Below, piece by piece: positions 52,218 to 64,000 of a stretch of DNA of 64,000 bases. A program made the position numbers and the translations under genes. The stretch lies in the NCBI GenBank assembly GCA_934045075.1, contig OW203727.1, positions 20,295,811-20,359,810 of the forward strand, given 5' to 3'. The stretch is from Yponomeuta sedellus. Taxonomy: Eukaryota; Arthropoda; Insecta; Lepidoptera; Yponomeutidae. The notes under the pieces are model-generated. The model was not told where the DNA came from. It did not search any database and was given only the letters and a program-made list of their open reading frames with translations. Numbering within the stretch: position 1 is the stretch's first letter; every line of letters starts with the position of its first letter.

Positions 52218-52276
52218 AAAAGTGAACCTAATATGACGTCCACTGAACACGTGCACGTCATATTAGGTTCACTTTT
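52218..52276. repeat. Perfect 22-bp hairpin with 15-nt loop
   Basis: Arm 52218-52239 (AAAAGTGAACC...ATGACGT) and its exact complement at 52255-52276, with loop CCACTGAACACGTGC. Pairing stops outside the arms. Small enough to be a short-hairpin RNA or a transposon relic. Confidence 0.75.
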
Positions 52277-53236
52277 TATTTTATATCATGCCCGCTATTA
52301 CTGGGTTAAACTAGTAGTTAGAGTACGGACATTTTATCACTTTGCTCTTGTCAATTGGCGCCGCCTGTCAAAGAAATCAGAACAACGCAAAACCAGACGT
52401 TTACTTTCCGGGGAAGAGGAAGTTGTCTGTACAAGACGCTGACGCACTCCTGTTAGTTTCATTTCACTGGAAGGGTTTTTTACCGTAAACATGAATGGGA
52501 CTACGGAAATAGGTGAGACAACATAACGCTGAAACAGCTTTACCTGGTGAACAGACAGCCAGCACACAAACAGGATACATAATACCTATGTTTTAGCCCT
52601 TCAAGAGGTAAACAGAGGCTCAACAATACATTCTACACATAATGTGCCAAAGTATAATCTCTCCGTCATCCAAGCCAAAATTATGGAATATTCCCAAACA
52701 TTCAATTGTAAATCTGTCTATATAGGTACCTATATCGATTTGGTAGGCTCATCTCAATATCTCATTTACCAATTATGACTATCGCGCAATGCGAACGATC
52801 CATACAATCAATTACTTTCTCTGACACAAAGTCTCTGCACACTTTTACTGCGGTCTTTCTCACTTTGATGCCTCACATTTGTGCGCATAAATTACTAATA
52901 GTTATCACGAAAAACTTGCCAAAATCTATGACGACAACGATAGCTGTAAACAACTTTCAGCAGCTTGAAAGTGCGAGTGATGTTTTGTACACACGACCGC
53001 TGGTCAAACCTTACATAGGTATTGGCGGAGTAACTTTTTTGGGAAGATAAACGCAAATCAGTAGGTACCTCATCTAGTTCGTTTCAAACTCGGTTAAGTC
53101 ACCAATATAGTTTCGGTGTACCTAATTGGTGCTAGATCTTAGGCATAGTGTCAACATGAAATTTTTAGTAATTTAGTGAATTTCGGATTTCTGTATACCT
53201 TCAACTAGTCCACGTTAGATAAGAACTAAGTATACT

Positions 53237-53882
53237 TTACACAACATAAAATAATATTTACATACAGGCACATACATCCCAACACTAGGATACCGTGTCG
53301 TGTGAACCAGCCAGAAACAGTGACATCACATAGATGTAAACATCCAAGACCTGAGGTTTTTGTCCCCAGCATTAACTACATAAACTTCCTTGGTAACTCA
53401 CGTCTACCCGACTGTACCTACTATGTTAATGACAACAACAATGACTAACTTTACACAACATAAAATAATATTTACATACATGCACATACATCCCAACACT
53501 AGGATACCGTGTCGTGTGAACCAGCCAGAAACAGTGACATCACATAGATGTAAACATCCAAGACCTGAGGTTTTTGTCCCCAGCATTAACTACATAAACT
53601 TCCTTGGTAACTCACGTCTACCCGACTGTACCTACTATGTTAATGACAACAACAATAACTAACTTACTTTACACAATATAAAATAATATTTACATACATG
53701 CACATACATCCCAACACTAGGATACCGTGTCGTGTGAACCAGCCAGAAACAGTGACATCACATAGATGTAAACATCCAAGACCTGAGGTTTTTGTCCCTA
53801 GCATTAACTACATAAACTTCCTTGGTAACTCACATCTACCCGACTGTACCTACTATGTTAATGACAACAACAATGACTTTTA
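53237..53882 (+). repeat. Three-copy tandem repeat (unit about 215 bp)
   Basis: CACATACATCCCAACACTAG recurs at 53270, 53483 and 53701. The unit contains GATACCGTGTCGTGTGAACC, GACCTGAGGTTTTTGTCCC and TACCCGACTGTACC. Copies are nearly identical. The beginning matches dispersed repeats at 11.0 and 37.6 kb, so the unit grew from an interspersed element. Confidence 0.85.
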
Positions 53883-53951
53883 GTAATTCAGCCACAACTA
53901 CGGCGATGACAAGCACTGTGAGTTCTGTCTTTAATGACTAAGATATTAAAA

Positions 53952-54312
53952 GCGCTCGTGGCCTACTCGAAGCGAGTGATTGGATTCAATCACTTGAGCT
54001 AAGCAACAGGCGAGGTCAGTTGCTGAATGGGTGACTGTCCCGTGACTACCGCTAGTGGCATTTTCCTAAGCGCTTCTGTGCTTTACAAGGCACATTAAGC
54101 CGTTGGTGTCGGCTGTCATGTAATGACAGTCATTAAGCCATGTCAGAGGCCTTATGAGCGGCTTGATAACTTCTGACAGTAATACCCGCCACGGTCTTAC
54201 AATCCTCCACCATTCCGGATTTGTCCCCCATGGTGGAGTATGGCTTAACCTTCTTGCAATGCAGGAAGAGACCCGTGCCCCAGCAGTGGGCCCATACAAG
54301 GTTGATATCGCA
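53952..54312 (+). repeat. 5S-headed SINE, full length
   Basis: The best-preserved copy: head GCTCGTGGCCTACTCGAAGC, GCTAAGCAACAGGCGAGGTC and GTGACTGTCCCGTGAC, body GCTAGTGGCATTTTCC and GGCTGTCATGTAATGACAG, tail GGAAGAGACCCGTGCCCCAG then GGTTGATATCG. Confidence 0.8.
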
Positions 54313-55204
54313 GCCAAATCTTTCACTACAACGCGAACCCGAGATCTGGCGATAAAATATTGGGAAAAAGAAGCTACTCCACGCTACACTCCTCGCTTCA
54401 GGAACCCTTCCTCCAACAGTAGAAGTTCATAGAAACTTACTAGTACCTCCATCTGTCCTGATTTCCCAAAAATTTACTACAGCGCGATCGTACCCAAAAC
54501 TTACAGAAAGATTTCTTTAATCAGCAATGTAGAATGAGGTGTCCGGATACCTGATTAGGAACCTATTTTCATAATAGGTAGGTTACATACAAGATATTAT
54601 CATTATTTCAAAACAGGTAGGCTACGTTCTTAACTATCCGGACATGGACAAATACTCTTAATATCGGAGGTAATATGACAAGATACCAAATCAAATATCA
54701 ACTGTTTGCATATTATTGATGTGCAACTAAGTGTTGCCTTTTGAGGGGCTTTCGGATGCTACCGCCACCAATGGAATCAAAATTATAACTTGTTTTATAA
54801 GTAATAAGTTTTTTTTCAAAAAGGAAACATCAAAAATCTTAAGTTTTTAAGATTTATTGAAAAAATTAGAACCTATCGTCTAGAATATGATCAACATGCT
54901 AGGAGTTTAATCGATTTCCGCCAAAAACGGCCGTTGCTAGCGGAAATGGATTAGGTCCTAGGATGTTGATACTACGTTCTAAGCTGTACGCTCTGAAAAT
55001 AGTTACCACAGATGTTAAAATTTATGATTACTTTTAAAAATATAATTATAAATTTAAAAATAATTATTAAGTTATGATTTTTATCCATTAGTGGAGCTAG
55101 TTAGTAACCCAAAGCGCCTTAAGGGCATTGGTACCGCATCCATAGAACAGTCATAATACGTGTGAGGTCGTGATTTCGAATCCCAGCATGCAGCACAATT
55201 TTCT

Positions 55205-55370
55205 TTTCTAAGTTAAGATAAGATAAGAATATTCTTTATTGTACACTGGAAAAACAACAAATACAAAACAATTGCAAATATACATAGTACAATTGGCGGC
55301 CTTATTGCTAAAAGCAATTTCTTCCAGACAACCTTACGATGGAAAGTTGCTGAAGGAAATCAGAAAGACG
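55205..55370 (-). repeat. LINE-type 3' end (antisense)
   Basis: GATAAGATAAGAATATTCTT, TATTGTACACTGGAAAAAC and ATTGGCGGCCTTATTGCTAA, complementary to 31545-31612 and its upstream flank. 3' end of a retroelement, including the ATCTT-type tail. Confidence 0.55.
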
Positions 55371-55457
55371 GGTAGCCAGTGCAAATTAAAGTCAAGTTAC
55401 ATAAATTTGTAAATTTGTACTCGTAGCAGCCATACCACTCGTTACTTGGACTCGTTA

Positions 55458-55545
55458 CCCGGAATTGGCCCTCGTGGTGGAGTATGGCCTAACCTTCCTG
55501 CAATGCAAGAAGAGACCCGTGCCCCAGCAGTGGGGGCACACAGAT
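55458..55545 (+). repeat. Tail of the 5S-headed SINE family
   Basis: TTGGCCCTCGTGGTGGAGT, CCTTCCTGCAATGCAAGAAG and GACCCGTGCCCCAGCAGTGG. Only the distal 90 bp is present. Confidence 0.65.
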
Positions 55546-57793
55546 ACCACTGGTTAACTAAGATATCATGAGGAAACGATAGTCAGAAGTGTTCAGATAC
55601 CTAAGCACTTTGCTGCATACAATGGCCCAACTACCTATGAATCTTAGTGCAGAAATCTCATATCTTAGTGTTTTCTGTATACTTATGTATCTTTCTTTAC
55701 ATTGACGATGAAACTGCTGTCTACCTAGCTATTACAAAATACACATTTCCTCATTGTGAACTGCAACTGTTAGGTGGTTACAATGACCATCTAGGTTAGC
55801 ACTCTAACTCTTACGACTGTTACTGATCTGATTACATCCCACCTGTTACAACAATACGGCACACTATCTCAGTATTAAGACATCTTTTGTGGCCATTGTT
55901 TCATTGTTTTATCTTTGTTACAAACTCCTAATTTGTGGCCGCTTTTTTCACTGGGTGGGTACATAAAATAAACCCCGGTAGTAATGGCTATGAAGAACGA
56001 ATATACAACTAAAGTTCCTACCTGTGTCTTTTATGCACAAAAGTTATTTCGAAGTTAAGTCAATTTCGAATTAATCTCCTTGTGGGTGATCCAAAACCTA
56101 GTTGAGAAGTGAAGTGAATTATAAACATTGAAAAAAATGTGGGGGCTCGCAATTACCACCCTGGCTCTATGGCCAGCCCGACACTGTTCTTACTAGACTT
56201 CAGCTAAGACATTGTCAAGAAACTGTCGAAACTTTGATTTAGATTTCAGACAGACACAGTGGTGCAGGTCATCATTATGTGGTTACATTTTTCTAACCTA
56301 ACAATTCAAATAAAGCTATAAGATAACATTTTATTGCACATAAGAACGGAAATATTAGGTGATATTATCTAAACCAGAGTGATGGTTAGCGTAGGCAGGG
56401 GAGCTTAATTAGCTTTGGTCCGAGCAACCAACAATGCCGGTTGGTCCTTGGAGTACAGATTGTAGGTACCTAAGCAAATGACTATGGTCGATTTTAGCTG
56501 ATACTAATACTGGACCATCTGAAAACATCCATACAAGGCAACGCCGGGCAAACGCGCAAATCGTACAGGCCCAATCCGGCAGAGCAAGTGTCCGGGAGCC
56601 GAGCCAAACTGCGCGCTTTTGCCTAATCGACGAGCCACCACATATCGTTTGATCGGGATCCAGACTGATGCCCGGCAACAAACGGTGGATGAATAAGAAA
56701 ATGTTGTGAGAATACGTTGTACCTAAATGTCAACTAATGTTGATTTTGGCCAGCGTTGAACAGCGTGGCTCATTATGATGATTGTCTGTAAATGTCTACA
56801 AAGTTGGTAGAGCTGTTCAACACGCAGGTTCAGTAATATTGGTAAACGTATAGGCCAAAATGTCTTAATTCTGGGAGTTTTATTATCCTCCAGTTTTAAC
56901 ATGTACCTATACATGATTTATGAATGATTTATTTTGCCTCAAACATAACAATAATTATAAAATAAAGTGTACGTGTGACGATGATGCTATTTCAGCGTTT
57001 GCTGTTCCAAACATATAAGTAGTGCAACTCCGTAGTTCGCAATACAGATCGGTTCAAAGAATCAATCCATTTGTTTAATCCAGTCCGACCGTCCGCCATA
57101 TTGCGTTATCATATCACGTAGTATATGCTTTTATAAACCTCGCCTTCATACGAGAGATTACACATTTTATAGTGAATCGAGGGCCGGCTCATCTGGCATT
57201 ATTAGTCATGAACTCATGACATCAGTCTTCGTTCTGGCATAAATGAGGCCCCTTATTAATTTATGATGATGGATGCGACACGCGATGTCTCAGAGAAGGG
57301 CGTCGACGACTTGCGTATAACTTTTTCAATTTTCATGTCCCAATTCCCATAATTTAAGCTAGCTGCGTCAGTCAATACCGATCGGCTGATCGACGCATCA
57401 ACTCACGGAAGACTTAGCAAAATGGAACGGTGCGTTGCGACGCGCGAGCCACGAAAATGGCACACGGCGGATATAATTAAAACGGGACTAGCAAATCGCT
57501 GCCTGTGTGATTAACACTCGAATTCGGTCACTATATCTATGACTATGTTCTGCGGTTGTAGGTGAAACGGAACAATAATCATGCTAAATTATACAGACCT
57601 TAATTCAATGTGGCACGCGCGCTTAAAATATCGCTCTTTCTTCGTTTACTCTGAGTTATTCTTCGCCAGAATCAGGCGCGCAATTCATTAATTAAATCGT
57701 TGATGTTTTTTCCGCAAAAATAACTATTAAATAGGCACCGTCTTAATGTACGTTGTAAGGACGATGTGCAGATTAATGCGAAATAAACAAGAG

Positions 57794-57837
57794 ATAAAGT
57801 TGGTTTTATTTCAGTTCTGAAATAAAATCAACTTTAT
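57794..57837. repeat. 20-bp hairpin, 4-nt loop
   Basis: ATAAAGTTGGTTTTATTTCA and TGAAATAAAATCAACTTTAT around loop GTTC, pairing throughout with one G-U. Confidence 0.6.
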
Positions 57838-59351
57838 TTTACGTTGACTCTAGCAGAATTCTAAGAATTTCATGGAGTTCAATGTCGAAAAGTCTACACG
57901 TGTACTAATTTTATACAGCGTGTTATTGGAATAACGCAAAACAAAAAAAAAATTAGCTAACTATACGCGTTATTTAACGGTAGCAACCAGTGAAATGGAT
58001 AAAACACCCAACGACATCAAGTGCGTCCCACCTCCCCAACTAACAACTTTTGGCATGTCATTTGCCATTTCCCGCGCTTGCAGCGTTGGATTTTAAAACG
58101 TAACAGTGCGTAGATTCGTCCGAACATGAAAAACGAGCTGCGAACGCTGGGTCCGCAAATAGCGCGACGCGCGTCGCGACGACGCCGACCGCCGAGCGCA
58201 CTCAATGTCGAGGTGATCACTGATCATTCCTCGCATATTGTCTCTACGACCTGTATGAAGAGCGGTACTGTATTCACAGATTCAGGCGAGTTCTTGTGAA
58301 ATGCGTCTGTGAAAATTCTCCTTTTTTCTTTCTTCAGCCCTCATTGCCGCGTGCATGTCTCTTAAATCTACGAATATACTCGTAAATACCATATTGCTTC
58401 TGTCATCTCATCCGGTCTTTTCCAGCCACCTTGATCCGTCTGATGAACCAAAGATAGCAGAATTATAGTCATAATATGTGCCGTTATTATAAATTTACTC
58501 CTTGCAATAAGTCCGTCAGACCGATACCCTTACTATTGTCATCTATTGTGCATCCTGTGCCCAGGATCGCACATGTCCTAAGAGGTCCGGGTTGCATTTT
58601 GGCTTCAGGTGCCCGCCTCACATATACGATCAGGTTAATCATCAAAGTAATTCATAAAGGGGTTTCTTGAAGCGCGGTCCAAGACCAGATTGTGAAGTAG
58701 TTACATCCTAATTAGTGCGGATGTAACTCCGCACTAAGCCTCATGGTTGTGCCATGCGCTGAGGTAAATTAACACTTCAGGCACTAAGATTTCCTCACGA
58801 TGACATCGTTGGCGACATACCTTCACTGTTGGCGAGAGGTATTGCTACAATGACTTCACAAATGTACCTACATAACTTGCAAAACAAAGTCATTGGTACA
58901 TGGTACTGCCACCGCTCCTGGCACATTCTAAGTATTTTAATTTTGTTCAATGATCCGACACAGCAGAAAAATCGCTTGAGGGACCCACACAGGCCAGGGC
59001 CCTGGTGGCAAATGCCACCCTAGCTCTATGACCAGTTCGACGTGTCAGTGCCGATACGCAATGTTATGAAGAACAGGGGCTAATTACGCACAAACAAAGC
59101 CTGAGCGATTCCATTCGTCTAACTATCAGATCCCTACTGAATTGATAGTTAACGATTGAAATCTTTCAGGATTTGGTGCGCGTAATTAAGAGTGGGAAAG
59201 ATTCATAATATAAAAAAGACTTAACAAAATAAAAGATTGATGAATCAACTACAGTCTATTTATTCTCACTTGTCCAATTTAGTAAACAAGATTCTACACT
59301 TAAAATTGAGATTAGATGCCTAAACTAGACATTTTCTCGCAAATTCATGAA

Positions 59352-59467
59352 CTATCATGAACTATTTAAAAACCTATTTAGAGGCTAAAAATTTCACCCA
59401 TGCCGGGATTTGTTCCTTAGCACGGGTTAGTGCATTAAAAATAAAAATAGTGTTATCATGAACTATG
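59352..59467 (+). repeat. SINE family 1 copy with inverted 5' half and target duplication
   Basis: Antisense body (AAAAACCTATTTAGAGGCTA to CACCCATGCCGGGA) switches directly to the sense tail (TTTGTTCCTTAGCACGGG). ATCATGAACTAT precedes and follows the insert, so the inverted structure entered as a single insertion. Confidence 0.7.
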
Positions 59468-61716
59468 TTTTATAAAATTGGCAGTGTGTTATCTAAAAGA
59501 GTGTTCCAAGTTACTTCATTTATGGAAATATGGCAGTTTTGGACTAAAAAGTCGCAGTTTAAGGGTATAATATTGTTTACTAAATTGGACAAGTAAGAAT
59601 AAATATACTGTACGTTGATCTGTAAGAAGTTACGACATGTAATAATTAAAAACAAGACACGTAGACTACCCTTGACTGATGCAAGGGAATTAGCGGTCAA
59701 TCTATTTCATGAGACATTTAAGACCAGGGCAGAAAGTTGAATCTGTAGGTAAATTGTATTTATAAATAAACAAAGCAAGAAATAGGCTGTTTATAATAAA
59801 GGTTGTTTGAATAGAAAAAGTGGAGCAACGACTTTGGACGAAAAAGTGAGTCAAGCAACTGAAGCGTATCGACTAATGAAACCAAAAGTGTCTAGTAATT
59901 TTGAAATGACCAACAAAATTGCTCATAAATAACAATTAGGAACAGAACATTATAATTATGATAGATCCAACTCCTTAGCAACCATCACTTTTGCTAATAA
60001 ATGGGCCAAAACACAATTCGCGTAATTTATCATCCAGTCAACGTAGCTAGCTCAGAAAAGTCTCTCAGGTGAAACATCGGGCGCACACTTGACCGATCCC
60101 ACCAGTTCATTGACACATAATGACTAATTCGAGACCAAAGAGCAGTGAGCGTGCTGGATGCTTCCTTTTGAGATACGAAACTTAAAGTAGGTATGAAATA
60201 AACAAAACTAGTACACCAATAAATATATTTTTTCTAAAATACACCCGGATTCCGAATGAAATAAATTAGAGTTCTGTTTATGTTTTCTTTTGTTACAAAA
60301 ATATATTTTTTCAAATAGGACGCTGTTCGACGTTGATTTTAATAGTACACATATTTTTGGTAAATTTACGTGATTATCTTTCTAAATACATAGGAGGAAA
60401 CCTGCTCATAACAATTTTATTTGTCTATTTTAGAACGTGAAATGGCAGCTGAACCACAAGCGTCAAACGTATAAAAATAAGTAGCATTAAAACCAATTTT
60501 ACGTTCAACCTATATTCAAGTGCGGATCTAGAGTCTTAAAACTAAATAACTAACTAAAACATAGGTCGTTGGTCCACTATAAAAGCGCTATTTAGAGTTT
60601 AAATTCCGGACGATCTCTGCAATAAATTCCAGAGTGCATATAAAATTTATGAACGGCCATTGAAGCTACTAAAGCTTAGCAGAAAGCAAGAAATGCCAAC
60701 CTAATATTATAACTACAAAAACGTATTCAATAGTCACTGTTAATCATAACCAAGACAGACGCAGAACATCACGTTAAATTGCGTGAAGACAAATATATAA
60801 TCGACCACTCATAAGTGATCTCTGCAGTGACATAGAAATCCCTTCATCTGTATAAGAGCGGTAGTGTACATAATTATCATGGAAATGGTCTTGCTAAACT
60901 GGTTGAAAAGCTATCAATTATAGTGCGTGACTCCTCTGCTGCATGGAGCTATAGGGGAAATGGATCGCTTTCTCAAAACAAACTATGTTATATCACAGTC
61001 TCGACGGCTTCATATTATTTTCGGAAATATCTTCCCATGAGATATTATTATAACTTAACTCGTCGAGGAACCCTAGAGATGTCAGTTTCACTGTTGTAGC
61101 TGGTTTATTCTTACATTTTACTAGCGACTTCCGGGTGGATGCCTACGACAAACAATGGTGACGAAAATATGCAGAGGAAAAGACGACAGCGGACAGCATT
61201 TGCTACCTCTAGCAAAAGTACTACGAAAGTTGTGAAAACAGAAACTTCTTCCTTTTTGTCTACATCGAGAAAAAGGATGAATATGCTGACTCTTTCGATA
61301 AATGAGAAGAATCAGCTATAGGTAGCTACAGCAAGAGCGACAGATTATTTGGTGAGACCATAACATAATTATGTTGTAAGCAATCCTGAGTTTTCTAGAT
61401 GCCTCGAAGTCTGCAGTTTCCCCTCAAAATATCTTCACATCTCTTTCTGCTAATATCAATTGCGTAATCACGTGAGAGTGAGTGCACTAATTAGTGATTA
61501 TATTTACGACGTCAGTCGGTGTAGGCGCCCACACAAATGCACGACAGTTTGTCTGTCTGTCGCACCGCATGTATCGAGGGCCCAACGTTGCGAAATTGCA
61601 GCTACGTTTCATTAGAGAAGTCGAAGAGAAGTGCTAACGTTGGAGTGGGTTGGAGCGGGAGTTGGAATATTGAAAAAAATAATCGGTGGGTGGTCTCCGA
61701 GAAGTAAGTTTTAAGA

Positions 61717-61759
61717 ATGTTAGGTACAGATTAGTCATCATCTAATCTGTACCTAACAT
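61717..61759. repeat. 18-bp hairpin with 7-nt loop
   Basis: ATGTTAGGTACAGATTAG pairs perfectly with CTAATCTGTACCTAACAT around TCATCAT. CAGATTAGTCATCAT is repeated just downstream at about 61760. Confidence 0.65.
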
Positions 61760-64000
61760 CAGATTAGTCATCATCAATCACCAGAAAAGGTTTTTTTACA
61801 CTAGCATTTTGCATGAAGTGAAGAAAATTTTAAAGACGACATAGTCACCTTTCAAGTTTCTATGTCGTCACGACAATGAGTTAAAGCTACCAGCTTTGTT
61901 ATGCGCATCTGATGGCAGAATGGGCGTTGCTTGAAACTGGCATAAAACGCAACGTAGTACCAACTTGGCAGTTGCTCATTTCCTAGTTTACATTACTACA
62001 CCATAATGACTTGGCATAAGAAACAAAGTTGCTTATCAGGTCATCAAGACCTGAATAATCGTTCGTCTAAACAGTCAGGCCGACTTGCACCAATATACGT
62101 ACCTATATTGGCCCGATTTTAGGTTTGGCTTTCAGGAGAAAAGTTCCCCTCTTGTTTGACTCCTAGCCACTCCGGAAGGGAGTGACTGGAAAGGAAGAGC
62201 CAAATATCAGGGTCAGTGGCGTGTCTTGGGAGAGGCCTATGTCCACAAAATATACCTGGGGCTATTGTTAATTTGGTAACTTAAGTAATTACCTATATGA
62301 ACCTACGTACACGCACGGCCACTCTGTAAATTATCTAGCTTTTATGCACATGGCCGTGGACAAAATGAGATGCATATCAGCCATTAGTGTCAGAATAGTG
62401 CCACTTCTTATCTACTTACGATGGATAAGGAGTGTCGGCACTCTATTTACGACATCTCACCAACAAGGAAAAGCTTTCTACTAAAACGGTACAGATCAGT
62501 CTGCGATTATAATTATTATAAAATCGTCAACAGACTCATCGTAATTCATAATGACCTGCATTAGTATTCCGTCCGAGACAGTCTATATACGTCATTATGT
62601 AATTTAATGACCCGTTGGGGCGTGGCGTATAATTTAAAGATTGATGTATTGGCTCACACAAAGGTTATTGGCACCGAGGTGATACGTGATAGGAACGCCA
62701 ATATGACAAGAGATTTATCTTTTTTATTTGAAACAAGGCAAAGATTCCGAAGGGCTTTTCGTTTTATGGGTACCAGTTCGATTAATAGGTACCTACTTCA
62801 TTACAAATTATTTAACTACAGTAGACATTTCACTTCCCCTTCTAGTCTCAGATTTTTTATTTTTACTTTTAATGGACTTTATCTATTTATTCATCTGAAA
62901 GCCTCCGTTTACATAAATAATATAGACGAACAACTCGCGTCGTCGGCTACTTTCATCGTGATCAAACAAAAATTACGTAACAGCTATGAAGAAACCATTA
63001 TTTCGTTCAGTTATTAGTTAGTATTCTGGTCATCGCATAAATCAATTAATACATTGGCACGCTTTCAGCATACAGATAGATATTCAGTTCCGCTAGACTA
63101 CGTTGCCCAGTACATGCAATCGACAAAAGACGAGTTGTTGCAACAATGTGCTCAAAACAAAACTAGATGTTGTTAAACTGGGAATCACAGGATTTCCCGG
63201 TATGATTTTAAAGCAAACTAGGTTTATTTTTCCTTGGACAGATGTCACTGCCCGCTATAACCTATATCGAAGCATAACGGATCACGTATGTTCCTGCGCG
63301 GCTGACGAGAATTATAATATGGGTTCACTTTTGCGCGCAATCGGCCTTGTTCTATGAAACGACAACATAAAATAAATAAATAGTAAATTCCCGGTGGAAG
63401 AATCAAAGAAGTCAGTCTTTTGACTCTATATAACCACGTGAAGAATATGTCACAAAACTTCTAATCGTACCAACAAAAACCTTACAATGTAAGGTGTTAA
63501 TAATTAACAGAAAGTGATAATCAGCTGTACACAGCCTTGGATAATGAAACCCATTTATCTCATGGGAAAGCTCTCTATGTTGTGAAACTTATCAGGTTTC
63601 TCTACCAAGACCGGATAATCGTTTCCAGTCACGACTTCACGACCGATTACGTTGGAAAGGTAATAAGAAACAGAGAAAAAAGTTTACGACTTATGTTCCC
63701 AGTTTTACGATAAGATAATACTCGTACCTATTACTTTCTACCGAGCACTTGTAAAGCCTGTCAACTCTGTTAATCACCTCAGGATAAAACTCTTTGGATC
63801 TCAACGATAATCTATACAGGTATGGTTATACACTCTTTGGTCTATACGTACAATATTATTTCACAATTTTTTTGACGAGAATATAAGAATATAAACGAAT
63901 CTGTACTACAATAAGTTAATTTCAGCACATTGGCGCCATCTCTTGGTACACGCTCGCAACCAATGGTGCTGAAATTCCCGAAACGCACGCTTGCCGCAGA

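Larger units (their letters stand above)
55546..64000. other. Presumed long intron, few recognisable features
   Basis: Apart from the hairpins at 57794 and 61717 and the SINE piece at 59352, no exon, RNA gene or mobile element could be supported. A basic 60-codon frame at 61139-61321 is discussed under findings. Open frames at 62607-63017 and 63103-63357 lack motifs. Confidence 0.4.

Noticed and set aside
62607..63017. 136-codon + strand open frame
   Set aside because: Composition looks random (many aromatic and basic residues), no known motif and no flanking splice or promoter signals.

Overview
The window looks like nuclear DNA of an insect, most likely a moth or butterfly. The supporting signs are spliced genes with insect-type TCAGT initiators, AT-rich non-coding DNA dotted with GTACCTA-type motifs, and a dense mix of tRNA-headed and 5S-rRNA-headed SINEs, LINE remnants and small TIR elements. 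The species cannot be fixed from the sequence alone.

Two complete protein genes lie on the + strand. (1) A USP1-type ubiquitin-specific protease: nine coding exons from 10105 to 22840, summing to 1932 nt (643 codons plus stop), with all phases agreeing and the Cys, His and Asp boxes present. (2) Pyruvate kinase: eleven coding exons from 28789 to 48427, summing to 1611 nt (536 codons plus stop), with every active-site motif I looked for intact. A third + strand gene starts at 49254 with a 26-codon first exon and a clean splice donor; the rest of the window is probably its first intron. A 95-codon single-exon gene of unknown function (9763-10050, minus) sits head-to-head with USP1.

Layout. 1-9.5 kb: repeats, including a 5'-truncated Jockey-like LINE carrying an inverted segment (4.4-5.9 kb). 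9.5-24.8 kb: four AACCGGTT sites, the 95-codon gene, USP1 and its 3' flank. 24.8-28.6 kb: intergenic. 28.65-48.7 kb: pyruvate kinase, whose fifth intron holds a nearly complete antisense non-LTR retrotransposon (38.2-41.6 kb; intact 932-codon EN-RT ORF). 49.2-64 kb: start of the third gene and its presumed intron, with a SINE dimer, a three-copy tandem repeat and several hairpins.

The most striking feature is in the last USP1 intron (17.7-21.7 kb). The 3' part of exon 8, with its splice donor and following intron sequence, has been amplified into a tandem array: ten well-preserved copies, mostly on an exact 262-bp period, then two decayed copies and a fragment. Three units keep an embedded antisense SINE that the seven between them have lost. 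Pyruvate kinase shows a smaller parallel: a decayed partial copy of exon 9 lies just downstream of the real exon, inside a degenerate minisatellite that recurs in opposite orientation in another intron of the same gene.
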